From Sedimentitalea sp041224545 (GTDB taxonomy: Bacteria; Pseudomonadota; Alphaproteobacteria; Rhodobacterales; Rhodobacteraceae), in the NCBI RefSeq assembly GCF_041224545.1, contig NZ_JBGFGP010000166.1, forward strand, positions 248,001 to 312,000: a stretch of DNA of 64,000 nucleotides, read 5' to 3'. This document shows, in pieces, positions 16,629 to 25,120 of this stretch. The notes beneath the pieces are model-generated. The model did not search any database. It saw only the letters and a list, made by a program, of their open reading frames with translations, and had not been told where the DNA came from. Each line of letters begins with the position of its first letter. The first letter of the stretch is position 1. The position numbers were made by a program, and so were the translations under genes.

Positions 16629-19529
16629 ATGGCAAAGAAAATGCTCATCGATGCCACCCACGCGGAAGAAACCCGCGTTGTGGTGGTTGATGGAAACAAG
16701 GTCGAGGAATTCGACTTTGAATCCGAAAACAAGCGCCAGCTTGCTGGCAACATCTATCTCGCAAAAGTAACCCGGGTCGAGCCGTCGCTTCAGGCGGCCT
16801 TTGTCGATTATGGCGGAAACCGGCACGGTTTCCTGGCATTTTCCGAGATCCATCCGGACTATTACCAGATCCCCATCGCCGACCGCGAGGCGTTGATGGA
16901 GGAAGAACGCGCCTATGCCGAGGCGATGAAAGCACGTGACGAAGAAGAGGAAAGCAAGCCCAGCCGGTCGCGCCGATCATCCTCATCGTCGCGCTCGCGT
17001 TCGCGCTCCAAGGCTGCTGAGACGGTGTCGGACGACGCCAGGGTCTCCAAGGAGGTCGAGTCCGAGATCAATGGGATGGAAACAATTGACCTGACGGATG
17101 ACGAACCCGCAGAGGCTGCGGATGTCGAGACGCCCGAGGGGACCTCGCCCATGGAACTGGTCGCGGAAACGCCCGTCGAAGAACCGGCGGACGAGGACGC
17201 CGAGGATCACGCTGAACCGGTGGAAGACAGGGGCGAAGCGGGCGAGGACGACGCCGCCGGCGAAGATGACTCAGACGACAGTTCGGAATCCGACACTGAC
17301 GACGCGGACGCGCCGCGGTCCAAGACAGGCAGTGATGCCGCCGCCAAGGACGACAGCATTGAATCCGTGGCGGATGACGACGATGTCGAAGATATCCGGC
17401 CGCCGCGCAAACCGCGCCCCAAACGCTACAAAATCCAGGAAGTCATCAAGGTTCGCCAGATCCTTTTGGTGCAGGTCGTCAAGGAAGAGCGCGGCAACAA
17501 GGGCGCGGCACTGACCACCTATCTCAGCCTGGCCGGTCGCTATTGCGTGCTGATGCCCAACACGGCGCGCGGCGGCGGTATCAGCCGCAAGATCACCAAT
17601 GCGGCCGACCGCAAGAAGCTCAAGGAGATCGCGTCAGAGATCGACGTGCCCAAGGGGGCGGGGCTGATCGTGCGCACCGCAGGGGCAAAACGGACCAAGA
17701 CCGAGATCAAGCGGGATTACGATTATCTCAAACGGCTGTGGGAACAGATCCGCGAGTTGACGCTCAAATCCATCGCGCCTGCCAAGATCTACGAAGAGGG
17801 CGATCTGATCAAACGCTCGATCCGCGATCTCTATAACCGCGAGATCGACGAGGTGTTTGTCGAGGGCGAGCGCGGCTATCGCATCGCCAAGGACTTCATG
17901 AAAATGATCATGCCGTCGCACGCGAAGAACGTGAAGCAATATGCGGATCAGATGCCGCTGTTCGCGCGCTATCAGGTGGAAAGCTATCTCGCCGGCATGT
18001 TCAACCCGACGGTTCAGCTGAAATCGGGCGGCTATATCGTGATCGGCGTGACCGAGGCGCTGGTGGCCATCGACGTCAACTCGGGGCGGGCGACCAAGGA
18101 AGGGTCGATCGAGGAAACGGCGACCAAAACCAACCTTGAGGCCGCTGAAGAAGTCGCGCGCCAGTTGCGCTTGCGCGATCTTGCGGGCCTGATCGTGATC
18201 GATTTCATCGACATGGACGAGCGCAAGAACAACGCCGCGGTTGAAAAGCGCCTGAAGGAAAAGCTCAAGACGGATCGAGCGCGCATCCAGGTCGGCCGGA
18301 TCTCCGGCTTCGGCTTGCTTGAGATGAGCCGTCAACGCCTGCGACCGGGGATGATCGAGGCGACGACACAGCCCTGCGCGATTTGTCATGGCACCGGCCT
18401 GATCCGCTCGGATGACAACATGGCGTTGTCGATCCTGCGCCAGATCGAGGAAGAAGGCGTGCGCCGCCGAAGCCGCGAAGTGCTGGTCAAATGTCCGGTG
18501 AACATCGCGAATTTCCTGATGAACCAGAAACGCGAGCATGTGGCGCAGATCGAGATGCGCTATGGCCTGTCGGTCCGGATCGAAGGTGATCCGCATCTGG
18601 TCAGCCCGGATTTCGCCATCGAGAAGTTCAAGACCGCAAGCCGGGCCGTGCCGGCCGCTGTTTCACCGGTGGTGTCGGTCGATACCTCCCTGATGGATCA
18701 GGTGGATGCGGATGACGAGATGGAGGCCGAGGCCGAAGAGGTTTCGGCGGCAGAGGCGGACGAATCGGAAACCAAGCCCAAGCGCAAGCGTCGCCGCCGT
18801 CGCCGTCGCAGCAAATCGGGAAGCTATTCCAACGGTACGGATGACGAGGCGCAGGACGCAAGCGGCGAGTCCACGGACGACAGTTCGGAAGATCAGGCTG
18901 AAACGCCGGCGGCAAAGGCCGAAGACGACAGCGAAGCCGAAGCGGAGGCCACGGATAATGAAGAGGCCAAGACCTCTTCCAGGTCGAGTCGCAGCAAATC
19001 GTCCAGATCGAAATCGTCCAAGTCCAAATCGAAGCCCAAGTCGAAAGATGCCGAAGACGCAACTGCGGCATCCGAGAGCGCAGCCGAAGCCGCCACGGCG
19101 GACGATGCCGACACGGAGGACAAGCCCAAGCCAAAGCCGACCCGCACACGGTCGAGCCGCAGCAAGAGCAAGCCCAAAGCGGTTACGGAAGCCAAGGCCG
19201 AGGCTGATGCCGACGACGCAGTGCCCGAAACGCCGGAAGCGGCAGCAGAACCAGCCGCAGACGAGCCGACGGCGCCCGCGAATGCCGACGCTGCGCCCGA
19301 CGCCGTTGCGGCAGAAGCGGTGCCGGAACCGGCTGTTGCCGAAATCCCGCAGGAAGCGGTCGCGGCAGACCCGGAGACTGAGTCGAACCCGAGCGACGAT
19401 GCGATATCAGAGCCGGTTGCCGACCCCGAGCCGGTGGTGCCCGAGCAATCCGTCGAACCGGAAGAGATTGCGGCCCCCGCAGAAGCGGCCAAGCCGAAGC
19501 GGCGTGGCTGGTGGTCTTTGGGAAGCTGA
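16629..19529 (+). CDS. rne: Ribonuclease E
   Basis: A 966-residue endoribonuclease for mRNA decay and rRNA processing, attached to the membrane or degradosome. The S1 domain begins at about residue 37 (IYLAKVTRVEPSLQAAFVDYG) but is interrupted by an acidic/Ser-Arg-rich insertion at about 105-258, and resumes as YKIQEVIKVRQILLVQV. The DNase I-like catalytic domain (VAIDVNSG, LIVIDFIDM near 520) and the zinc link CAICHGTG (Cys583, Cys586) are intact. A long, low-complexity scaffold tail follows, with an Arg block near 720, and ends in KRRGWWSLGS. ATG 16629 follows AAGGAAAC and gives the conserved MAKKMLIDATH start. Confidence 0.96.
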   Translation: MAKKMLIDATHAEETRVVVVDGNKVEEFDFESENKRQLAGNIYLAKVTRVEPSLQAAFVDYGGNRHGFLAFSEIHPDYYQIPIADREALMEEERAYAEAMKARDEEEESKPSRSRRSSSSSRSRSRSKAAETVSDDARVSKEVESEINGMETIDLTDDEPAEAADVETPEGTSPMELVAETPVEEPADEDAEDHAEPVEDRGEAGEDDAAGEDDSDDSSESDTDDADAPRSKTGSDAAAKDDSIESVADDDDVEDIRPPRKPRPKRYKIQEVIKVRQILLVQVVKEERGNKGAALTTYLSLAGRYCVLMPNTARGGGISRKITNAADRKKLKEIASEIDVPKGAGLIVRTAGAKRTKTEIKRDYDYLKRLWEQIRELTLKSIAPAKIYEEGDLIKRSIRDLYNREIDEVFVEGERGYRIAKDFMKMIMPSHAKNVKQYADQMPLFARYQVESYLAGMFNPTVQLKSGGYIVIGVTEALVAIDVNSGRATKEGSIEETATKTNLEAAEEVARQLRLRDLAGLIVIDFIDMDERKNNAAVEKRLKEKLKTDRARIQVGRISGFGLLEMSRQRLRPGMIEATTQPCAICHGTGLIRSDDNMALSILRQIEEEGVRRRSREVLVKCPVNIANFLMNQKREHVAQIEMRYGLSVRIEGDPHLVSPDFAIEKFKTASRAVPAAVSPVVSVDTSLMDQVDADDEMEAEAEEVSAAEADESETKPKRKRRRRRRRSKSGSYSNGTDDEAQDASGESTDDSSEDQAETPAAKAEDDSEAEAEATDNEEAKTSSRSSRSKSSRSKSSKSKSKPKSKDAEDATAASESAAEAATADDADTEDKPKPKPTRTRSSRSKSKPKAVTEAKAEADADDAVPETPEAAAEPAADEPTAPANADAAPDAVAAEAVPEPAVAEIPQEAVAADPETESNPSDDAISEPVADPEPVVPEQSVEPEEIAAPAEAAKPKRRGWWSLGS

Positions 19530-19613
19530 AGAAAGAGCGCCGCTCTCTTGTCGCGCCGGTTCGTCGGGCGGTAGGGGAGCGGGGTGCAAAGCGGGGACCG
19601 GTGACAATGTTCC

Positions 19614-19645
19614 GAAACAGGCGCACGCGCCTGTTTCGCGCTTTT
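19614..19645 (+). terminator. Intrinsic terminator of rne
   Basis: GAAACAGGCGC (19614-19624) and GCGCCTGTTTC (19627-19637) are a perfect 11-bp inverted repeat. A TTTT run follows at 19642-19645, immediately before the dispersed repeat. The hairpin lies 85 bases after the rne stop. Confidence 0.75.
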
Positions 19646-19746
19646 AAAGCGTTTCGCGATTAACTTGAAACATCTGGTATCACCTAACGCGTTGAAATCC
19701 TTGAATTCAGGCAGCGTTAAGTGATTCAGATTTATCGCGAAATGCT
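19646..19746 (+). repeat. 101-bp dispersed palindromic repeat, copy 1
   Basis: This intergenic element matches the element at 49191-49291 in inverted orientation at 93 of 101 positions, without gaps. The outer arms are imperfectly complementary (AGCGTTTCGCGAT against ATCGCGAAATGCT), as are inner arms (TCACCTAACGC against GCGTTAAGTGA), so the element can fold into a long hairpin with a bulge around ACATCTGGTA. It lies between the rne terminator and the convergent tusA stop. It has no coding content. Confidence 0.85.
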
Positions 19747-19758
19747 AAGGCCCGCCAT

Positions 19759-20007
19759 TCAGGAAGCCTGTGTCGCGCCGCCCTTTCTGATCAGGTAAAC
19801 CTGATGCGGCCCCTCGTCATTTTGTGAAACCAGAGTGTGCCCGGCCTCGAAACAGAAATGCGGCACGTCCACCAGGGCCGCAGGATCATCCGCGAGCATT
19901 CTGAGTACCGCGCCAGAAGGTAGCGATTTCAATCGCTTGCGGGCTTTCAGTACGGGCAGCGGGCACAAGAGCCCGGTGGCATCCAGGGTGTCGGAAACTT
20001 CGGTCAT
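19759..20007 (-). CDS. tusA: TusA-family sulfurtransferase
   Basis: An 82-residue TusA/SirA-like sulfur carrier. The signature LDATGLLCPLPVLKARKRL has the persulfide-bearing Cys15 and the CPxPxxxxK motif. The beta-alpha-beta fold continues with LRMLADDPAALVDVPHFC. Such proteins pass sulfur for tRNA thiolation, molybdenum cofactor or sulfur oxidation; the neighbours (rne, ccdA) do not decide which. The gene is convergent with rne, with the repeat element between them, and divergent from ccdA. Confidence 0.9.
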   Translation of the reverse strand: MTEVSDTLDATGLLCPLPVLKARKRLKSLPSGAVLRMLADDPAALVDVPHFCFEAGHTLVSQNDEGPHQVYLIRKGGATQAS

Positions 20008-20092
20008 ACGCGGCAGTTACTGCGGATATTTCATCCTGTCCACAGGGTTGTGACAGGGACGGCGCATTTGCACCCGTGACCTTGTTTGCGCG

Positions 20093-20863
20093 ATGTCCTA
20101 TGGCGGTGGCATGTTTGGAATAGACATCTTTGACGCGGCCTTGCTGCCGGCGATGATCGTGGCGCTGAGCGCGGGGATCATCAGTTTCCTGTCGCCCTGT
20201 GTGCTGCCCATCGTGCCGCCCTATCTCGCCTATATGAGCGGCGTGTCATTGCAGGATCTCGGCAGTGACACGGGCGCGCGCAACCGGGCGCTCGTCCCGG
20301 CGCTGTTTTTCGTGCTGGGCCTGTCCACGGTGTTCCTGCTCCTGGGATTTACGGCATCGGCAATCGGGTCGATGTTTCTGCAATACCAGGGATGGTTCAA
20401 CACGATTGCCGGCATTCTGGTGATGATCTTTGGCGCGCATTTTGTCGGGGTCTACCGGATCGGTTTTCTTGACCGCGAGTTGCGTATCGATGCCGGCGAC
20501 CGGGGCGGTAGCGCCTTTGGTGCCTATGTGCTCGGTCTTGCCTTCGCCTTTGGCTGGACGCCCTGTATCGGTCCGCAACTGGGCGCGATCCTGTCCCTTG
20601 CCGCCTCTGAGGCCTCGGTGCTGCGCGGCACCGCTCTGCTGGCGGTCTATGCCGCCGGTCTGGGTATACCGTTTCTGCTGGTTGCTGCATTTCTGCCACG
20701 GCTGGGCGGTTTGATGGGCTGGATGAAGCGGCATATGGAACAGATCGAGCGCGTCATGGGGCTGTTGCTGTGGACCATCGGGTTGCTGATGCTGACCGGC
20801 GGCTTTTCGAGCTTTTCTTACTGGCTTCTCGAACGTTTCCCGGCGCTTGCCACGCTCGGCTGA
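20093..20863 (+). CDS. ccdA: Cytochrome c biogenesis / thiol transporter CcdA
   Basis: A 256-residue protein with six TM helices that moves reducing equivalents from cytoplasmic thioredoxin to periplasmic thiol proteins, used in cytochrome c maturation. The two redox cysteines sit in the typical contexts FLSPCVLPIVPPYL (TM1) and GWTPCIGPQLGAIL (TM4). The start could be ATG 20093 or the ATG at 20111 (MFGIDIFDAALL), which is a better match to the family. A heme-lyase operon is not adjacent. Confidence 0.92.
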   Translation: MSYGGGMFGIDIFDAALLPAMIVALSAGIISFLSPCVLPIVPPYLAYMSGVSLQDLGSDTGARNRALVPALFFVLGLSTVFLLLGFTASAIGSMFLQYQGWFNTIAGILVMIFGAHFVGVYRIGFLDRELRIDAGDRGGSAFGAYVLGLAFAFGWTPCIGPQLGAILSLAASEASVLRGTALLAVYAAGLGIPFLLVAAFLPRLGGLMGWMKRHMEQIERVMGLLLWTIGLLMLTGGFSSFSYWLLERFPALATLG

Positions 20864-20892
20864 CCGGTTAAGCTGCCTCAAAAGGCAAGAGG

Positions 20893-22173
20893 ATGCACAT
20901 GAGCAGCGAGCCAGAGCCGCGGGTCTATCGCCGCCGGGTGTTCTATGTGCCCGGTTACGATCCCTCCCACCCGCGCCGCTATCGCGAGCTTTACCGCAAG
21001 GAAGGTGCCGAACAGGCCCGGATATCGGGCTATCAATTGCGGCTGTCAGCGGCGCAGGGGGCCGGTCCGTTTGGCTGGACCGTCAACGCCACCATCGATG
21101 GCGCAGAGATCGAGACCCGGTTCAGTGTCCTGGTCTGGTCCGATCTCGTGCGCGAAAGCATGGACGGATCGATCCTGACCACCTACCGCCACCTCTTGCG
21201 GACGGCGTGGACCTATATCGCCTCGGGGGCGTTGTGGCGCCTGATGCAACTTCGCAAGGGGCCGGTGATTGCGGCGCTCTACCCGGTGGGGATATTGCTG
21301 CTGCAACTTCTGGCGGCGGTCGGGTTCGGTTGGGCGGTTGGCTCGGTCCTGTCCTGTGGATTGAACGAGCTTGAACGCGGCCTGCGACCGTTGCCGCATC
21401 GCGAGATCGCGGTCGTCGCGATTCAACTGGCGGCCTTCGTTGCCGGTGTTCTGGTTGCGCTGGCCCTGTTGCGCTGGTTCCGGGCGCTGGACGGTCGCGT
21501 CTTTGCCTATTACCTGATGCATGACTATGCCTATGCGGCACAGGAAAACGGCGCCTATCCGCCAGCGCTCGAGGCGCGGATCGCGCGGTTTGCCGATCTG
21601 CTGGCCGACGCCATGCAGCAAGACGTGGATGAGGTGCTGCTGGTCGGTCATTCCTCCGGCGCGCATCTGGGCGTGTCCCTGCTTGCGGATTTGTTGCGCG
21701 CGGGCCGATTGTCACAGGATCGCCCGGCGCTCGGGTTCCTGTCGCTGGGGCAGGCGATCCCGATGCAGTCCTTTCTGCCTGATGCGCATCGGCTGCGGGC
21801 GGACCTGCATGACCTGTCGGCACAGGACAGGATCGCCTGGGTCGATGTCACGGCCCCCGGTGACGGCTGTGCCTTTGCGCTGTGCGATCCCGTTGCGGTC
21901 AGCGGCGTCGCGCCGGAAGACAAGCGTTGGCCGCTTGTCCTGTCCGCCGCGTTCACACGAACCTTGTCGCCCGAACGCTGGAAGGCCATGCGCTGGCGTT
22001 TCTTCCGGTTGCATTTTCAGTATCTCTGTGCCTTCGATCACCCCGGAGAGTATGATTATTTTCGTGTCACCGCCGGCCCGCTCACTCTGGCAAGCCGGTT
22101 CTCAGGTCGCCAGGGCTCGCCATCGCGGATCGAACGCGCGGTGTCGAAATACACCGGAATGTCGCGGTCATGA
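20893..22173 (+). CDS. Membrane protein with alpha/beta-hydrolase-like domain
   Basis: A 426-residue protein not assigned to a named family. It starts with RRVFYVPGYDPSHPRRYRELYR, a HxG-like loop. Two TM helices lie at about 125-150 and 171-196, and the C-terminal half carries a lipase-type nucleophile elbow VLLVGHSSGAHLG (GHSSG, Ser near residue 255), then an Asp (DVTAPGDG) and a late His (CAFDHPGEYDYF) that could complete a triad. It overlaps the P450 start by 4 bases (ATGA), so the two proteins are made together. The substrate is unknown; a lipid or ester is plausible. Confidence 0.7.
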   Translation: MHMSSEPEPRVYRRRVFYVPGYDPSHPRRYRELYRKEGAEQARISGYQLRLSAAQGAGPFGWTVNATIDGAEIETRFSVLVWSDLVRESMDGSILTTYRHLLRTAWTYIASGALWRLMQLRKGPVIAALYPVGILLLQLLAAVGFGWAVGSVLSCGLNELERGLRPLPHREIAVVAIQLAAFVAGVLVALALLRWFRALDGRVFAYYLMHDYAYAAQENGAYPPALEARIARFADLLADAMQQDVDEVLLVGHSSGAHLGVSLLADLLRAGRLSQDRPALGFLSLGQAIPMQSFLPDAHRLRADLHDLSAQDRIAWVDVTAPGDGCAFALCDPVAVSGVAPEDKRWPLVLSAAFTRTLSPERWKAMRWRFFRLHFQYLCAFDHPGEYDYFRVTAGPLTLASRFSGRQGSPSRIERAVSKYTGMSRS

Positions 22174-23522
22174 TCCCGCCAAAGCCGCCATCGCGCCCGG
22201 ACCGCGTTTCGCTCTGGCAATATGGACGGCTGTTTCGCAAAGACATTCTGTCGGCCCAGCCCGCGCGTCTCTACAGGGCATGGATGGCCGAGTTTCGCAC
22301 GCCATTCTTTCGCTCTTATCTGATCAATCAACCCGAACTGTTGCGGGCGATCTTGCGCGAGCGGCCCGACGACTTCCCGAAATCCGATCGCATCAGCGAA
22401 GGGTTGCGCCCGCTCCTGGGAAATTCGGTTTTCCTGACCAATGGCGAGGCCTGGAAAAGGCAGCGCAGGATCATCGATCCGGCGTTCGAGGGAGGGCGGT
22501 TGCGCGATGTGTTCTCCGCCATGCAAGCCGCCGCCGAGGCCGCCGCGCTGCGCCTGCGGCACGGAGCGGGGGATTGCATCGATATCGAACCGATGGCCAG
22601 CCATATGGCCGCGGATGTCATTTTTCGGACGTTGTTTTCGATTCCCATCGAACATGAAACGGCGTCGCGCGTGTTCCGCCTGTTCCGCGATTATCAACGT
22701 AGTCAGCCGATCCTCAACCTTGCCGCCTTCGTGCCTGTGCCCCGCTGGATGCCCCGGTTTTTCAGCCGGCGCACACGGCAGACCGCGCGCGAAATTCGTG
22801 CGTTGATCACCGAGCTCACGCGGGAAAGAATGCGCCGGATCGAGGCGGGGACGGCACCGGATGATCTGGCGACCAAGATCATGACCACGGCGGATCCGCA
22901 AACGGGCCAGCGCTTTGAAGCCGGCGAAATGGTCGATCAGGTCGCGATCTTTTTCCTCGCCGGACACGAAACCAGCGCATCGGCGTTGGCCTGGGCGCTG
23001 TACTTGCTGGCGATTTCACCCGACTGGCAGGATCGCGTGGCCGAGGAAGCGCAGAATTGCGCGGCGGAAACCTTTTCCGACATGGGCCGGCTGCGTCTGA
23101 GCCGGGACGTGTTCCGCGAGGCGCTGAGGCTTTATCCACCGGTTCCGATGATGGTGCGCGAGGCACGATGTCCCGAGCGGTTCCGTGATCGCGACGTCCC
23201 GCGTGGCGCGCAGATCGTGCTGAGCCCCTGGCACCTGCACCGCCATGAACGTCTGTGGGAGCGTCCGGACGCATTCGACCCGGATCGTTGGAATACCGAG
23301 AATGGCCGGCAATGCCAGCGCAGCGCCTATCTGCCGTTTTCCGGCGGTTCGCGGGTCTGTCCGGGGGCGGGCTTTGCGATGATCGAGGGGCCGCTGCTGC
23401 TGTCGACACTGTTGCGTGATTTCCGGGTTGAGCCGGTTGCAGGTCGCGAGCCGGTGCCGGTTGCGCATTTGACCGTGCGGGCCAGGGACGGAATCTGGCT
23501 GCGCATCACGCCGCGATCATGA
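22170..23522 (+). CDS. Cytochrome P450
   Basis: A 450-residue P450. The I-helix oxygen motif is FFLAGHETSA, the K-helix ExxR is EALR (Glu317), and the heme loop is FSGGSRVCPGAGF with Cys397 as the iron ligand. An N-terminal Pro/Arg-rich start without a TM indicates a soluble bacterial enzyme, and it looks closer to CYP4/102-type fatty acid hydroxylases than to terpene P450s (impression only). The start overlaps the preceding hydrolase stop by 4 bases. No ferredoxin or reductase gene is adjacent, so its redox partner is elsewhere. Confidence 0.93.
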   Translation: MIPPKPPSRPDRVSLWQYGRLFRKDILSAQPARLYRAWMAEFRTPFFRSYLINQPELLRAILRERPDDFPKSDRISEGLRPLLGNSVFLTNGEAWKRQRRIIDPAFEGGRLRDVFSAMQAAAEAAALRLRHGAGDCIDIEPMASHMAADVIFRTLFSIPIEHETASRVFRLFRDYQRSQPILNLAAFVPVPRWMPRFFSRRTRQTAREIRALITELTRERMRRIEAGTAPDDLATKIMTTADPQTGQRFEAGEMVDQVAIFFLAGHETSASALAWALYLLAISPDWQDRVAEEAQNCAAETFSDMGRLRLSRDVFREALRLYPPVPMMVREARCPERFRDRDVPRGAQIVLSPWHLHRHERLWERPDAFDPDRWNTENGRQCQRSAYLPFSGGSRVCPGAGFAMIEGPLLLSTLLRDFRVEPVAGREPVPVAHLTVRARDGIWLRITPRS

Positions 23523-23575
23523 GTTTTGGATGTCGCGGCGGCTGTCATGGCAAACCGCGTCCGGCGCCGCACGGC

Positions 23576-23971
23576 CTAATCGTTCCCGGCTGTGTCCTCG
23601 GCTTTCCTCTCGGCGATTGCTTCGGCGACAAAGCCTGAAAAAATCGCGTCGGCGACCGACGTGTCATAATCCGCCGTCCAGTTCGCCGAGGCTTCACGGT
23701 CGACAAAGCCGATGAAATCCTGCATCGCGGTGCAGGCGAGAAACCTGTCGGGAAGATCGTCAGAGCCCAACCGCGCCGCGGCGTTGTCCATCTGCGCAAA
23801 GCTGGCGATCAGTTCGGCATATCGGGTATCGCGTGCCCATTGCTGGAATCTTCGGCGGCCCTGACGTTCGCGCATGTCCGATTGCTTGCGGTCATGCAGG
23901 TCCGCCGCAAGCGCCAGATGCGTTCTGGTTTCCCGGCCCAGGGTTAGAATTCTGAACACTGTCTCACTCAC
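23576..23971 (-). CDS. Hypothetical protein
   Basis: A 131-residue soluble, helix-rich protein with no recognised domain or signal peptide. Charged and aromatic residues are evenly spread (GRRRFQQWARDTRYAELIASFAQMDNAAARLGSDDLPDRFLACTAMQDFIGFVDRE), which looks like a real folded protein rather than a shadow, and there is no competing gene on the other strand. It converges with the P450 gene. Confidence 0.55.
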   Translation of the reverse strand: MSETVFRILTLGRETRTHLALAADLHDRKQSDMRERQGRRRFQQWARDTRYAELIASFAQMDNAAARLGSDDLPDRFLACTAMQDFIGFVDREASANWTADYDTSVADAIFSGFVAEAIAERKAEDTAGND

Positions 23972-24312
23972 GTCTTTAAGGGCGATGTGCCTGCCTCCGG
24001 CCTGGTCAGTCTTCCCGGTGATCTGTCAGCCGCGATGCTGCGCAACGGACCCTCGATTTCACAGTGTCGCGAAATGCTGGCCCAATTTGGGCGCGATTTT
24101 GTCAACCTTTCCTCAATCGCGCTTCCCTCAATCGCGCCGTCGCCGTTTCACAGGTGCAGAGCCACCGGTACACGAATGATACCACGCTGCTGCGTTGAAA
24201 GCGTTAACGCGCGCGCAGGTGTTCGCGTGGGCATATCCGCGCAGCCGCGACGGCGATGTCTTGCCCCGGCGCGGGGGGAGCAGTATGGCAGAGCCGGATT
24301 TCGGAGAGCCAC
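23972..24312 (+). other. 341-bp non-coding region between divergent genes
   Basis: No gene or RNA is recognised here. It contains a short direct repeat, CCTCAATCGCGC at 24112-24123 with CCTCAATCGCGC again at 24127-24138, and several open frames without family likeness. It must hold the promoters of the hypothetical gene (minus) and trmJ (plus), but I cannot place boxes. Confidence 0.3.
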
Positions 24313-25059
24313 ATGCCAGACCACAGCCCGCCGCCCGCCTTTGTTCTCGTGCGCCCCCAGATGGGCGAGAATATCGGCTCGGCCGCGCGTGCCATGTGGA
24401 ATTTCGGCCTCGACCGGATGCGCATTGTCGCGCCGCGTGACGGCTGGCCGAACCCGGCCGCCACGGCACTTGCCAGCGGCGCGGGGCGGTTGCTCGACGA
24501 GGCGCAGCTTTGCGATGATGTCGCCCACGGGATCGCCGATTGCAATTTTGTCTTTGCGACCACGGCGCGGTCACGGGATCTGACCAAGCCGGTGGTCAGC
24601 CCGGAACGCGCGATGCAGATGGCCGGCGAAAAGATCGCGGCCGGACAAAAGGTGGCGGTTCTGTTCGGACCGGAACGCGCCGGGCTCGAAAACGAGGACA
24701 TAGCCCGCGCCAACGCGTTGATTTCGGTGCCGGTCAATCCAGACTTTCCCTCGCTCAACCTGGCGCAATGCGTGTTGCTTGTGGCCTATGAATGGCGGCG
24801 ACAGACCGAACAGGTCACGCCCGAGATCGACGATCCGGGAAAATCCGGCTGGGCGCAGGGTATCGAAGTCGAAAAGCTGGCGCAGCATTACGAGACACGC
24901 CTGCAAGAGGCGGGGTTCTTTTTCCCGGCGACCAAGGCGGACAGCATGAAGGTCAACCTGCGCAACCTGTGGTCGCGGATGCCATTGACACAGGCGGATG
25001 TGCAGATGCTGCACGGGATCCTGCGCCAGATGGTGCGCTGGAAAGAGCGGGACGGGTGA
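24313..25059 (+). CDS. trmJ: tRNA (cytidine/uridine-2'-O-) methyltransferase TrmJ
   Basis: A 248-residue SPOUT-class methyltransferase that methylates the ribose of position 32 in tRNA. Motif 1 is VLVRPQMGENIGSAARAMWNFG, motif 2 is ALFGPERAGLENEDIA in the form VLFGPERAGL, and motif 3 is VNPDFPSLNLAQCVLL, forming the trefoil knot. A C-terminal helical extension of about 80 residues follows, as in TrmJ. ATG 24313 follows GGAG (TCGGAGAGCCAC); the frame is open upstream to 24256 without family likeness. Confidence 0.92.
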   Translation: MPDHSPPPAFVLVRPQMGENIGSAARAMWNFGLDRMRIVAPRDGWPNPAATALASGAGRLLDEAQLCDDVAHGIADCNFVFATTARSRDLTKPVVSPERAMQMAGEKIAAGQKVAVLFGPERAGLENEDIARANALISVPVNPDFPSLNLAQCVLLVAYEWRRQTEQVTPEIDDPGKSGWAQGIEVEKLAQHYETRLQEAGFFFPATKADSMKVNLRNLWSRMPLTQADVQMLHGILRQMVRWKERDG

Positions 25060-25120
25060 TGCCGCTGGACGGCAAAGGCGGAGCGACCTAGGGTCTGTGC
25101 AAATCGCGAGCGAGGCGAAG

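Noticed and set aside
18893..19492. 199-codon minus-strand Ala/Ser-rich frame opposite the rne tail
   Set aside because: Low-complexity antisense of the RNase E scaffold repeat, no independent support.
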